A DNA stretch of 64,000 nucleotides from Herbaspirillum sp. alder98 (lineage in GTDB: Bacteria; Pseudomonadota; Gammaproteobacteria; Burkholderiales; Burkholderiaceae_D), in contig NZ_JAIUCY010000001.1 of assembly GCF_020179755.1 (NCBI RefSeq), forward strand, positions 496,001 through 560,000. Direction: 5' to 3'. The notes beneath the pieces are model-generated. The model saw nothing but the letters and a program-made list of their open reading frames with translations, was not told the DNA's origin and did not search any database. The position numbers and the translations under genes were made by a program. Shown piece by piece: positions 49,579 to 57,697 of this stretch (its first letter is position 1; the number at the start of each line of letters is the position of its first letter).

Positions 49579-49830
49579 TCAGACCTTCGCGCCCAGCACC
49601 ATCAATGCATACAGGTGAGCACGTTCGCGTTGCAGCAGGCGTTGTTCCAGTTCGTCATGGTTGGTCACGCCGGCAAACAGGGCAGCTTCTTGCTGATCAG
49701 CAACAAACTCGACCGGCTTCAGCGCATGGGCGTTGACGATGCTCTGGATGGCAAAACGGACCAGCTCGACCAGGCTGCGCAAATTGTTAGAAAAACCGGC
49801 ATCTTTGACAAGTACACTTACGGTGTTCAT
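49579..49830 (-). CDS. Small hypothetical protein
   Basis: 83 residues, soluble and helical (LRSLVELVRFAIQSIVNAH, then ELEQRLLQRERAHLYALMVLG). No family is recognised. It diverges from a LysR-type regulator with a 103-bp gap, so it could be that regulator's target. Moderate support only: composition is normal and the ATG start is plausible. Confidence 0.55.
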   Translation of the reverse strand: MNTVSVLVKDAGFSNNLRSLVELVRFAIQSIVNAHALKPVEFVADQQEAALFAGVTNHDELEQRLLQRERAHLYALMVLGAKV

Positions 49831-49933
49831 GATCTTCTCTCACTGTTAAACGTTTCGGTGATTGAAGAATAAGGTCGAGCCTGTCTTTTGCAAAGCAACA
49901 TTTTCCGACACCACTATAAGTTTTTCTTACATC

Positions 49934-50872
49934 ATGTCGTCTTCCCTGCCACCGCTCAAGACCCTGAGAGTATTCGAAGCCGCCGTGCGCACCCGCAGCC
50001 TGACCCAGGCGGCGCATGAATTGTTCATCACCCACAGTGCGGTCAGCCAACAGATCAAGTTGCTGGAGGAATACTTCGGCCAGCCGTTGTTTTCGCGTCA
50101 GTCCCGTGGCGTGGAACCAACAGAGGCGGCCCTGCTGTTCTATGCCGAGGTCAAGGCCAGCCTGGACCGCATCGCGCTGGCGGCCGAGCAATTGTCAATG
50201 GCCGGGCAAAGCCGCGTGGTGCGCCTCATCGCCGCGCCATCGGTGGCCATGCGCTGGCTGATTCCGCGGCTGTCCCAGTTCCAGATCGACAATCCGCGCA
50301 TCGAGGTGCGGGTCACCACCACCATGTCCGAGTACTTCGAGGACGTCAAAGACCCGTTCGACGTCATCCTGTGGCGCAGCCCGCTGGTACGCAGCGGCTA
50401 CGAATGCGTACGCTTCCTGGATGACGTGTCGGTGCCGCTGGCCTCGCCCCACTTTCTCGAGCTACACCCGATCAAGGTGCCGCGCGACCTGGTCGAAGTG
50501 CCGCTGATCCACCTGTCGAGCCGGGCCGCAGCCTGGTCGCAGTGGCTGGGCAAGGCCGGCGTGGCGGTGCGCAAGAAGATGCCCGGCACCGTCTATGAAC
50601 ACTTCTTCCTCAGCTTGCAGGCGGCCGCCACCGATCTGGGCGTGGCCATGGGCACGCTGGCGCTGGTCGACGACGACCTGGCGCATGGGCGCCTGGTGCA
50701 ACTGTTTCCGGAGGTGGTATTGCATGGGGAAGGATTCCACATGATGTATCGCAGCGCGGCCGAATCGAATCCGGCGCTCAAGACCTTCATCACCTGGCTC
50801 GCGCAGATGGGCCAGGCCTCCGCCTATGATGCCGAGCGCACCCATGCGGCGGACTTCCCGGGCGAACACTGA
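49934..50872 (+). CDS. LysR-family regulator, GcvA-like
   Basis: 312 residues. The N-terminal HTH (LPPLKTLRVFEAAVRTRSLTQAAHELFITHSAVSQQIKLLEEYFG) is followed by a periplasmic-binding-like effector domain. The LPPLKTLRVFEA and THSAVSQQI strings are typical of the GcvA/AmpR-like branch. Start set at 49934 where similarity begins. The effector is unknown; the likely target is the divergent small gene and itself. Confidence 0.87.
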   Translation: MSSSLPPLKTLRVFEAAVRTRSLTQAAHELFITHSAVSQQIKLLEEYFGQPLFSRQSRGVEPTEAALLFYAEVKASLDRIALAAEQLSMAGQSRVVRLIAAPSVAMRWLIPRLSQFQIDNPRIEVRVTTTMSEYFEDVKDPFDVILWRSPLVRSGYECVRFLDDVSVPLASPHFLELHPIKVPRDLVEVPLIHLSSRAAAWSQWLGKAGVAVRKKMPGTVYEHFFLSLQAAATDLGVAMGTLALVDDDLAHGRLVQLFPEVVLHGEGFHMMYRSAAESNPALKTFITWLAQMGQASAYDAERTHAADFPGEH

Positions 50873-50909
50873 GCGTGTCCCGGCCCGGGCAGGCCCGGCG
50901 GGCCGACAA

Positions 50910-51227
50910 TCAATCGGCCGACTTGAGGATATGCACCGCGCGCTCGGCGATCAGGTCCTTGGACTTCTCGCGATAATCGGTCATGTGCGGCAACGTGAAA
51001 TGCAGGCGCAACGCGTCTTCGCTGGCCCACTTCTCGACGAAGGCAAAGGTGTCCGGCCCCATCGGCGCCTGGGATGGGCCGAAACCATCGACGTCGACGG
51101 TCAGGCCATACTCGATGCATCCCTCTTCGGCGCGCACCGCAGCCAGGTTGGCGCGGGCGATCGCCAGCAGTTCTTCGCGCTTGCCAGGCTTGGCGGTGAT
51201 GATGGCCACGACGGTAACGATGCTCAT
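50910..51227 (-). CDS. Antibiotic-biosynthesis-monooxygenase-fold protein (YgiN-like)
   Basis: 105 residues, one ABM (dimeric alpha/beta barrel) domain: VTVVAIITAKPGKREELLAIARANLAAVRAEEGCIEYGL, then FAFVEKWASEDALRLHF. Small proteins of this family act as quinol monooxygenases or have unknown roles. A strong AAGGAG ribosome-binding site before ATG 51227 decides the start; the in-frame ATG at 51275 is less likely. Confidence 0.82.
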   Translation of the reverse strand: MSIVTVVAIITAKPGKREELLAIARANLAAVRAEEGCIEYGLTVDVDGFGPSQAPMGPDTFAFVEKWASEDALRLHFTLPHMTDYREKSKDLIAERAVHILKSAD

Positions 51228-51296
51228 GCTTGTCTTCTCCTTGTTAGAAATGCGTTCCGGTTCAACGGGCACCAAGCATACGCGATTTGACGTGAC

Positions 51297-52238
51297 TCAG
51301 TTCAGGCGGATCTTTTCCAGCAACTGCTTGATGTTGTAGCGCATCAGGCTGAGGTAATCGGGCGCCGGCCCGGTGCTGCCCGACAAGGCGTCGGCATACA
51401 GCTTGCCGCCGGGCGTGACGCCTGCCTCGCGGGCGATCTGCTCCAGCAGTCGCGGGTTGCTCATGTTCTCGAAGAACAATGCGCGGATCTTTTCGCTGCG
51501 GATCTGGCGGATCAGGCCCGCCACTTCACGCGCGCTCGGCTCGCTGTCGGTAGACACGCCCTGGGCCGCCAGGAAGCGCACCTTGTAATGCGCGCCGAAA
51601 TACTCGAAGGCGTCATGCGAGGTGATGACGCGGCGCTTGGCCTGGGGAATCTGCGCAAACTGCTGGATCGCCCAGCGATCGAGTTCTTCGATCTGGGCGA
51701 TATAGGCCTGGGCATTGCGACGATATGCGTCCGCGCCGCTGGGATCGAGCGCGACCAGGGCGGCGGCGATGTTGTTGACATAGACCACCACATTGCGGGG
51801 GTCTTGCCAGGCGTGCGGGTCGTTGCTGCCGTGATGGTGATGGTCGTGATCATGGCCGGCTTCTTCATGCTCGTCATGCTCCTCGACACGGGCACGGGGC
51901 TTGATGCCGGCCGAGGCCGTCACGATGCTGCCGCGATAACCGGCCGATTGGGTCAGGCGCTCGGTCCAGCCTTCGAAACCGAGGCCGTTGATCACCACCA
52001 GGCGGGCGCGTGCCACGGCCTTGATATCGGCCGGGGCCGGCTGGAACACGTGGGCGTCCTGGTCGGGGCCGACCAGGGCGGTGACGGCGATGCGATCACC
52101 ACCGACCCGGGCCACAATATCGCCCAGGATGCTGAAACTGGCCACCACCGGGATGCGCTCGGCAGCCAGCGCCGGCAGCGCGGCGCCGGCCAGGAGGCTG
52201 ACCAGCAGGCCAGTCGTGAATCGACGAAGAATGTTCAT
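51297..52238 (-). CDS. znuA: Zinc/manganese ABC transporter solute-binding protein (ZnuA-like)
   Basis: 313 residues, cluster A-I metal-binding protein. The signal peptide ends near residue 25 (LLAGAALPALAAE). Metal-ligand His are in DAHVFQPAPAD and DPHAWQDPRN, and a His/Asp/Glu-rich loop (about residues 125-145, HDEHEEAGHDHDHHHH) lies between them, which favours zinc over manganese. TSHDAFEYFGAHY is the third ligand block. It is the last gene of the unit. The start at 52238 has GGAG upstream; codons further back overlap the permease gene. Confidence 0.88.
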   Translation of the reverse strand: MNILRRFTTGLLVSLLAGAALPALAAERIPVVASFSILGDIVARVGGDRIAVTALVGPDQDAHVFQPAPADIKAVARARLVVINGLGFEGWTERLTQSAGYRGSIVTASAGIKPRARVEEHDEHEEAGHDHDHHHHGSNDPHAWQDPRNVVVYVNNIAAALVALDPSGADAYRRNAQAYIAQIEELDRWAIQQFAQIPQAKRRVITSHDAFEYFGAHYKVRFLAAQGVSTDSEPSAREVAGLIRQIRSEKIRALFFENMSNPRLLEQIAREAGVTPGGKLYADALSGSTGPAPDYLSLMRYNIKQLLEKIRLN

Positions 52239-52258
52239 AAGGACTCCAGGAAGAAAAT

Positions 52259-53149
52259 TCAGCCCTGCAGATGCGGGCGGCGCAGCAGGCGCGGCAACCA
52301 GCCGCGCGGCGCAAACAGCAGCGACAGCGCGTAGAACACGCCGGCACAGACGATGATCACCGGGCCCGACGGCACCGAGGCGTAATACGACAGCAACAAG
52401 CCGAAATAACCGGCGGCGGCGGCCTGCAGCACGCTGTTGCACAGTTGCGCCGGCAAGGTGTCGTGCCACAAGCGGGCCGATACGGCCGGCAACATCATCA
52501 GGCCGACCGCCATCAACGTGCCCAGCGTCTGGAACGAAGCCACCAGGTTGAGCACCACCAGCATCAGGAAGGCCTGCTGGTACCAGGCGCCGCCGCGCCG
52601 CGCGCCGCGCCCCACCGCCATGAACGCCGGATCGAAGCTTTCCAGCAGCAGGCCGCGATACAAGGCCGCAATGGCCAGCACACTCACGCTGGCCACGCCG
52701 GCGATCAGCAGCAAGCCTTCGCTATCGACGCCCAGCACGTTGCCGAACAGGATATGCAGCAGATCGAGCTGGGTGCCGTGGCGAGAAATCAGGATCACGC
52801 CCAGCGCCAGCGCCACCACGTAGATGGCGGCCATGCTGGCGTCTTCCTTGAGTTCGGTATGGCGGCTGATCCACCCGGCCAGCGCCACCACCAGCACGCC
52901 GGCGGCAAAGCCACCCACGCTCAAGGCCGGCAACGACAAACCGAAGAAGATGAAGCCCACCGCCACCCCGGGCAGCACGGCGTGGCTGAGGGCCTCGCCG
53001 AACAGGCTCATGCGGCGCAGCGTCAGCAGCACGCCCAGTGGCGCACTGCCCAGCGCCAGCGCAAAGGCCGCCACCAGCGCCCGGCGCATGAACGAGAATT
53101 CCTGGAACGGGGCGATGGCAAATTGGTGAAACGCGGTCCACAGCATCAT
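52259..53149 (-). CDS. znuB: Zinc/manganese ABC transporter permease (ZnuB-like)
   Basis: 296 residues, ABC-3 family integral membrane protein with about eight helices. The signature MSLFGEALSHAVLPGVAVGF and LLHILFGNVLGV are present. It starts at the ATGA overlap with the ATPase gene. It moves the metal delivered by the binding protein across the inner membrane. Confidence 0.87.
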   Translation of the reverse strand: MMLWTAFHQFAIAPFQEFSFMRRALVAAFALALGSAPLGVLLTLRRMSLFGEALSHAVLPGVAVGFIFFGLSLPALSVGGFAAGVLVVALAGWISRHTELKEDASMAAIYVVALALGVILISRHGTQLDLLHILFGNVLGVDSEGLLLIAGVASVSVLAIAALYRGLLLESFDPAFMAVGRGARRGGAWYQQAFLMLVVLNLVASFQTLGTLMAVGLMMLPAVSARLWHDTLPAQLCNSVLQAAAAGYFGLLLSYYASVPSGPVIIVCAGVFYALSLLFAPRGWLPRLLRRPHLQG

Positions 53150-53955
53150 TGCAGGCCACCATGCCGGTGATCGCCATGGGCGTGCGCGCCTGGTCGGCGG
53201 GTCAGCGCCAGCACCTGCTCGGCGTCGACCTGGCATACCCCGGCGCCGTCGTCGACGGCTTCGGCCATGGCGCGTGCGCGCAGCAGGTTGTCGTCGCACA
53301 GGACCTCGGCGGTGTCGCCCCAGGCCACCACATTGCGCGCCAGCAGCAGCGTCTGCGGAAACGCCCGGCGCACTTGCTCGTGGTCGTGCAGCACCGCGAT
53401 CACGGTACGCTCTTCGGCATGCCAGGCGCCGATGATGCGCAGCAGGTCGCTGGTGGTGCGGGCATCGATGGCATTGAAGGGTTCGTCCAGCAGGATCACC
53501 TCGGCATCCTGCAGCAGGATGCGCGCAAACAGCACCCGCTGGAACTGTCCCACCGACAGGCTGGACACGGTGCGCCCGGCAAAGCCGTCCAGCCCCACCG
53601 CCTGCAGCGAACGACGCGCGCGCTCGATCATCGGTTCGCTGATGCGGCCCCAGTTACCTTGCGCCGCCCAATAACCCAGCAGCACGCAATCGAGCACCGA
53701 CAGCGGAAAGCTGCGGTCGATCTCTGCCTGCTGCGGCAGATAGGCGATGCGCCGTTCGTCGACATGGGTCACCACCCGCCCGTCATTGCAGCGGATCAGC
53801 CCCAGCATGCTCTTGAGCAAGGTGCTCTTGCCGGCGCCATTGGGGCCGACCACCGCCGTCAGCGAACCGCGCGCGAAGGCGCCATTGACGTGGTGCAGCG
53901 CCGGATGGCGGCGATAACTGACGGTCAGGTTCTCGAGGGTAATGGCGGCGCTCAT
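53146..53955 (-). CDS. znuC: Zinc/manganese ABC transporter ATPase (ZnuC-like)
   Basis: 269 residues. Walker A VGPNGAGKSTLLKSMLG, signature SSLSVGQFQRVLFARIL (Q/F for the usual G) and Walker B VILLDEPFNAID are present, followed by the H-loop AVLHDHEQV. The tail contains HAHGDHRHGG, a likely metal-binding patch. A GGGAGG ribosome-binding site precedes ATG 53955. It is the first well-supported gene of the importer unit. Confidence 0.88.
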   Translation of the reverse strand: MSAAITLENLTVSYRRHPALHHVNGAFARGSLTAVVGPNGAGKSTLLKSMLGLIRCNDGRVVTHVDERRIAYLPQQAEIDRSFPLSVLDCVLLGYWAAQGNWGRISEPMIERARRSLQAVGLDGFAGRTVSSLSVGQFQRVLFARILLQDAEVILLDEPFNAIDARTTSDLLRIIGAWHAEERTVIAVLHDHEQVRRAFPQTLLLARNVVAWGDTAEVLCDDNLLRARAMAEAVDDGAGVCQVDAEQVLALTRRPGAHAHGDHRHGGLQ

Positions 53956-54086
53956 GCCTGCCCTCCCAGCGCCCAGGCCACGCCCAGCCACAACAGGGCG
54001 CATACGGGCAACACCAGCAGCACGCGCTGCCACCAGGGACTGGCGAGCACGCCATGTTTGAACCAGTGATAATTAAGCCACGACAC
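53952..54086 (-). CDS. Possible small membrane protein ahead of znuC (start uncertain)
   Basis: An open frame ends in a TGA that overlaps the znuC ATG (ATGA), as in coupled genes. The C-terminal part has one clear membrane helix (WWQRVLLVLPVCALLWLGVAWAL) after a short polar start (VSWLNYHWFKHG). The only ATG, at 54260, lies upstream of the predicted promoter and would put a palindrome and a -10 element inside the gene, so a GTG at 54086 (44 residues) or TTG at 54095 is more likely. No family is recognised. Confidence 0.42.
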   Translation of the reverse strand: MSWLNYHWFKHGVLASPWWQRVLLVLPVCALLWLGVAWALGGQA

Positions 54087-54145
54087 GACAGGCAACCCGG
54101 ATAAAGTGATGACAATCTGCAGCGCGACCGGGCCTGGGCATAGTC

Positions 54146-54158
54146 GCAACCGAGTTGC
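54146..54158. promoter_or_regulatory. Metal-regulator-type palindrome, site 1
   Basis: GCAAC-CGA-GTTGC, a perfect 5-bp dyad with a 3-bp centre. It has the same architecture as site 2, with centres 40 bp apart. A Zur-type repressor is the likely binder, by context only. Confidence 0.5.
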
Positions 54159-54177
54159 AAAAGTTAAGAGAAGCCGA

Positions 54178-54185
54178 ATTATAAT
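54178..54185. promoter_or_regulatory. Symmetric bidirectional -10 element
   Basis: ATTATAAT contains a perfect TATAAT on the plus strand (54180-54185) and a perfect TATAAT on the minus strand (54183-54178). It sits between the two divergent metal operons. -35 elements are weak on both sides (TTGCAA at 54155-54160 for the plus direction, with 19 bp spacing). Confidence 0.55.
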
Positions 54186-54199
54186 GCAACGCTGTTGCA
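54185..54199. promoter_or_regulatory. Metal-regulator-type palindrome, site 2
   Basis: TGCAAC-GCT-GTTGCA, a perfect 6-bp dyad that abuts the -10 element. Binding here would block both divergent promoters. Confidence 0.55.
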
Positions 54200-54280
54200 G
54201 GATGTAACAGGATAGAAATTTTTCTACGGAAAGGGTCACAATGCTGACCTTGTCCGTCAATTCGCAATCGAAAGTCGACC

Positions 54281-54898
54281 ATGTTGCGCAAACTCAGCAA
54301 GTTCACTCTCCGCCCATCCACGCTGGCCATGACCGGGCTGTTGCTCGCTGCCGCCCTGGGCGCGGCCTACCAGGCACCGGCGCAGGCGCAAGACGCCCGT
54401 GCCGGCAATCATCCGGCGCATGTGCACGGCGTGGCCCGTCTCGACGCGGCGCTCGAAGGCAATACCCTCACCTTTCACCTCGATTCGCCGCTGGCCAATC
54501 TGGTCGGTTTCGAACACGTTCCCTCCAGCGCGGCCGACAAGCAGGCCGTCGAGTTGATGGCGCGCACGCTGCGCGATGTGACCCGCATGTTCGCCACCGA
54601 TGCGGCAGCCGGCTGCAAGATCGCCGAGATCCAGTTGACCTCGCCGGTGCTCACGCCCGCATTGCTGGGTGAAAACGCCCCTGCCACCGGCGAAGCGCCC
54701 CCCCGTGACGGCCATGCCGATCTCGACGGCGACTTCACGCTGGTGTGCGCCAGCCCCGGCGCCCTGACGGTGGTCGACGCCAGCCAGTTGCTGGGCGCAT
54801 TCCCGGGCTTGCAGCGCATCGATGTCCAGCTGGCCACGCCCAAGAAGCAAGGCGCGTTTCAGCTGGCGCCGGGCAACGGCGTGATCCCGATCCAATAA
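54281..54898 (+). CDS. zrgA: DUF2796 / ZrgA-family periplasmic zinc-uptake protein
   Basis: 205 residues. A signal peptide covers about residues 1-36 (GLLLAAALGAAYQAPAQA). The mature start HPAHVHGVARLDAALEGNTLTFHLDSPLANLVGFEH is the DUF2796 hallmark with several His that could bind zinc. In Vibrio cholerae the family founder ZrgA is zinc-regulated and contributes to zinc uptake with an ABC-type partner. It leads a four-gene unit and is divergent from the znu genes. Confidence 0.82.
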   Translation: MLRKLSKFTLRPSTLAMTGLLLAAALGAAYQAPAQAQDARAGNHPAHVHGVARLDAALEGNTLTFHLDSPLANLVGFEHVPSSAADKQAVELMARTLRDVTRMFATDAAAGCKIAEIQLTSPVLTPALLGENAPATGEAPPRDGHADLDGDFTLVCASPGALTVVDASQLLGAFPGLQRIDVQLATPKKQGAFQLAPGNGVIPIQ

Positions 54899-54908
54899 GC
54901 GTGACTCC

Positions 54909-55625
54909 ATGACGGCTGCACCGGCCATCTGGCTCAACGACCTGTCCTTCACCTGGCCGCGCCAGGCCGCCCCGGCCCTGGTCCTCGATGACTTACGCGT
55001 CGAGGCTGGCCAGCAGGTCTTCGTCAGCGGCCCCAGCGGCAGCGGCAAGAGCACCTTGCTGGCCATCATCGGCGGCATCATCATTGCCCAGCGCGGCAGC
55101 GTGAGCGTCCTGGGCCAGCCGCTGCAATCGCTGGCGGCCAGCCGGCGCGACCGTTTCCGGGTCGACCACCTGGGCTTCATCTTCCAGCAATTCAACCTGC
55201 TGCCCTATCTCTCGGTGATCGACAACGTGCTGTTGCCGTGCCGCTTCTCGCCCATCCGCCGCGAGCGCGCGTTGCAGCACGCCGATGATCTGCCGCAGGC
55301 CGCGCGAGCGCTGCTGGCCAGCCTCGACCTGGCGCCGGCGCTCTGGATGCGCGACGTCGCGCAACTGTCGATCGGCCAGCAGCAACGGGTGGCGGCCGCC
55401 CGCGCCCTGATCGGCCGGCCTGACATCATCATCGCCGACGAGCCGACCTCGGCCCTCGACAGCGACCGCCAGCAAGGCTTCCTGGACCTGCTGCAACAGC
55501 AGTGCCGGCACAGCGCGTCGGCGCTGGTGTTTGTCAGCCACGACCTGCGGCTGGCGCAGCGCTTCGACACCCGCATCGCGCTTGAGCAGATCAACCGCGC
55601 CAGCGCGGCGGAGGACCTGGCATGA
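54909..55625 (+). CDS. ABC transporter ATPase (LolD/MacB type) of the zrg-like operon
   Basis: 238 residues. Walker A SGPSGSGKSTLLAIIGG, the FIFQQFNLLPYLSVIDNV Q-loop, signature AQLSIGQQQRVAAARAL and Walker B IIIADEPTSALDS are those of the FtsE/LolD/MacB class that works with FtsX-like permeases. It starts 10 nt after zrgA and overlaps the next gene by 4 nt. Confidence 0.88.
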   Translation: MTAAPAIWLNDLSFTWPRQAAPALVLDDLRVEAGQQVFVSGPSGSGKSTLLAIIGGIIIAQRGSVSVLGQPLQSLAASRRDRFRVDHLGFIFQQFNLLPYLSVIDNVLLPCRFSPIRRERALQHADDLPQAARALLASLDLAPALWMRDVAQLSIGQQQRVAAARALIGRPDIIIADEPTSALDSDRQQGFLDLLQQQCRHSASALVFVSHDLRLAQRFDTRIALEQINRASAAEDLA

Positions 55626-56899
55626 AGCTGCTGCTACGCCTGGCCGCGCGCAGCGCCTGGAACCGGCGCTTCACGCTGGGCCTGATGCTGCTGGCCATCG
55701 CCCTGTCCACCACCATGTTGCTCGGCATCGAACGGGTGCGCCACGAGCTGCGCGCCGGCTTCGCCCAATCGGTGTCGGGCACCGACCTGGTGGTGGGCGC
55801 GCGCACCAGCCCGATCCAGCTGATGCTGTACTCGATCTTCCGTATCGGCGGCGCCACCAACAACATGGGCTGGGACAGCGCCCGGGCGCTGGCGCAGAAC
55901 CCGGCCGTGGCCTGGACCATCCCGCTGTCGCTGGGCGACTCGCATCGCGGCTTTGCGGTGCTAGCCACCAATGGCGATTACTTCCGCCACTTCCACTACG
56001 GCGACGGCCACGCGCTGCAACTGGCGCAAGGACGCCCCTTCGCCGATGTCTTCGACACGGTGCTGGGCGCTGATGTGGCCGAGCGCCTGCACTACCGGCT
56101 GGGCGACCATATCGTGCTGTCGCACGGCATGGGCGGGATGGGCGGTCCCCATCTGGCCGAACATGCCGACAAACCCTTTGTGGTGACCGGCATCCTGGCG
56201 CGCACCGGCACCCCGGTCGACCGCACGGTGCACATCGGCCTCGATGCCATGCAAGCCATCCATCTCGACTGGGAAGGCGGGGCGCCGCTGCCGGGCCTGC
56301 ATATCGCCCCCGGCCTGGTCAAGAAGTTCGACCTCACGCCGACCAGCATCACTGCCGTGCTGGTCGGCCTGAAAAGCCGTGCCGCCGTGTTTCGCGTGCA
56401 GCGCGACATCGCCGACGGCATCGGCTTCAACGAGCCGCTCATGGCGGTGCTGCCGGGCGTGGCGCTGGACCAGTTGTGGGAGATCGTCGGCATCGGCGAG
56501 AACGCCTTGCTGCTGGTCTCGGCCATGGTGGTGGTGGTCGGCCTGGCCGGCCTGGTGGCGGCCATCATGGCCAGCCTGGGCGAGCGCCGGCGCGAACTGG
56601 CGATCCTGCGTTCGGTGGGCGCGCGCCCGCTGGATGTCTTCATCCTGCTGTGCATCGAAGGACTGGGCGTGATGCTGGCCGGCGTGGTGGCCGGACTGGC
56701 GCTGCTGAGCGGCTTGCTGCTGGTACTGGGCCCGAGCCTGGCGGCGCGCTTTGGCATCCTGCTGCAGGCGGCATGGCCGGCCGCAGGCGAACTACAATTA
56801 CTCGCCGGGACCGTGGCGGCAGGTTTCGTGGCCAGCCTGCTGCCCGGGCTGCGCGCTTATCGCCTGAGCCTGTCCGACGGCCTTACTCCAAGAATCTGA
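55622..56899 (+). CDS. FtsX/MacB-type ABC permease of the zrg-like operon
   Basis: 425 residues. One N-terminal helix (LGLMLLAIALSTTMLLGI), a large periplasmic domain (about residues 45-270) and three C-terminal helices with the FtsX motif LGERRRELAILRSVGARP. Together with the ATPase it would form a mechanotransmission-type transporter rather than an importer channel. ATGA overlap with the preceding gene. Confidence 0.87.
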   Translation: MKLLLRLAARSAWNRRFTLGLMLLAIALSTTMLLGIERVRHELRAGFAQSVSGTDLVVGARTSPIQLMLYSIFRIGGATNNMGWDSARALAQNPAVAWTIPLSLGDSHRGFAVLATNGDYFRHFHYGDGHALQLAQGRPFADVFDTVLGADVAERLHYRLGDHIVLSHGMGGMGGPHLAEHADKPFVVTGILARTGTPVDRTVHIGLDAMQAIHLDWEGGAPLPGLHIAPGLVKKFDLTPTSITAVLVGLKSRAAVFRVQRDIADGIGFNEPLMAVLPGVALDQLWEIVGIGENALLLVSAMVVVVGLAGLVAAIMASLGERRRELAILRSVGARPLDVFILLCIEGLGVMLAGVVAGLALLSGLLLVLGPSLAARFGILLQAAWPAAGELQLLAGTVAAGFVASLLPGLRAYRLSLSDGLTPRI

Positions 56900-56906
56900 A
56901 CCCATC

Positions 56907-57671
56907 ATGAAATCTCTCTACTGGATCGGCGGCATCGTCGCCGCCGGCTTGCTGGTCGGCACGGCGGTGCGCATGATCGGCCATGCCGACGAACCGGCTG
57001 CGGCCACCTCCACCGCTGCTCCCGCCCCGTTGCCACCAACGGCAGCGGGCGCCAATGCGCCGGTCGGCTCGGTGCCGGCCGTCACCGCCCGCGCCGACAG
57101 CGGCAGCACCGTCGGCGGCGTGGCGCAATACCAGGTGGGCGACCATCTCAAGCAGAGTCCGAGCGTAATGGACCAACCCTACAAGCCGTCCGGCAAGATG
57201 GTCGACGGTTTTCGCGAGGTGGCGTGGGAAAGCCTGATCCCGAAAGACTGGGACGCCATGGCGCCCTTCAAGGGCCTGCAGCTGGACCAGCTCGACGACA
57301 ACGACCCGCGCGCCGCGGCAGCCCTGTGGAAGGCCAAGAAGTACTGGCGCGATGCGCCGGTCGACAAGAGCGTCGAGGGCAATGCGATCCGCATCCCCGG
57401 CTTCATCGTGTCGCTCGACCGCGAAGGCGAGGCGCTCAAGGAATTCCTGCTGGTGCCCTACTTCGGCGCCTGCATCCACGTCCCGCCACCACCGGCCAAC
57501 CAGATCATCCACGTGCGCAGCAGCAAGGCCGTCAAGAACCTGCGCACCATGGACGCGGTATGGATCAGCGGCGTGATCAAGATCGACCATTCCGACACCT
57601 CGATGGGCGCCGCCGGCTACAGCATGACAGCCGTCAGCGTGCAACCCTATACCGCGCCGGACAACGGCTGA
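56907..57671 (+). CDS. DUF3299 domain protein of the zrg-like operon
   Basis: 254 residues. An N-terminal membrane anchor or signal (YWIGGIVAAGLLVGTAVRMIG) is followed by an Ala/Pro-rich linker (about residues 30-65) and a C-terminal DUF3299 domain: VAWESLIPKDWD, IPGFIVSLDREGEALKEFLLVPYFGACIHVPPPPANQIIHV. The CIHVPPPP block with Cys/His may bind metal. It is last in the operon, 7 nt after the permease. Confidence 0.82.
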   Translation: MKSLYWIGGIVAAGLLVGTAVRMIGHADEPAAATSTAAPAPLPPTAAGANAPVGSVPAVTARADSGSTVGGVAQYQVGDHLKQSPSVMDQPYKPSGKMVDGFREVAWESLIPKDWDAMAPFKGLQLDQLDDNDPRAAAALWKAKKYWRDAPVDKSVEGNAIRIPGFIVSLDREGEALKEFLLVPYFGACIHVPPPPANQIIHVRSSKAVKNLRTMDAVWISGVIKIDHSDTSMGAAGYSMTAVSVQPYTAPDNG

Positions 57672-57697
57672 AGCGGCGGCCATCGCTGCGCCCCGGC

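Noticed and set aside
53952..54260. 102-codon reading of the frame ahead of znuC from ATG 54260
   Set aside because: It would translate the palindrome and -10 element of the divergent promoter, so the shorter non-ATG start was preferred.
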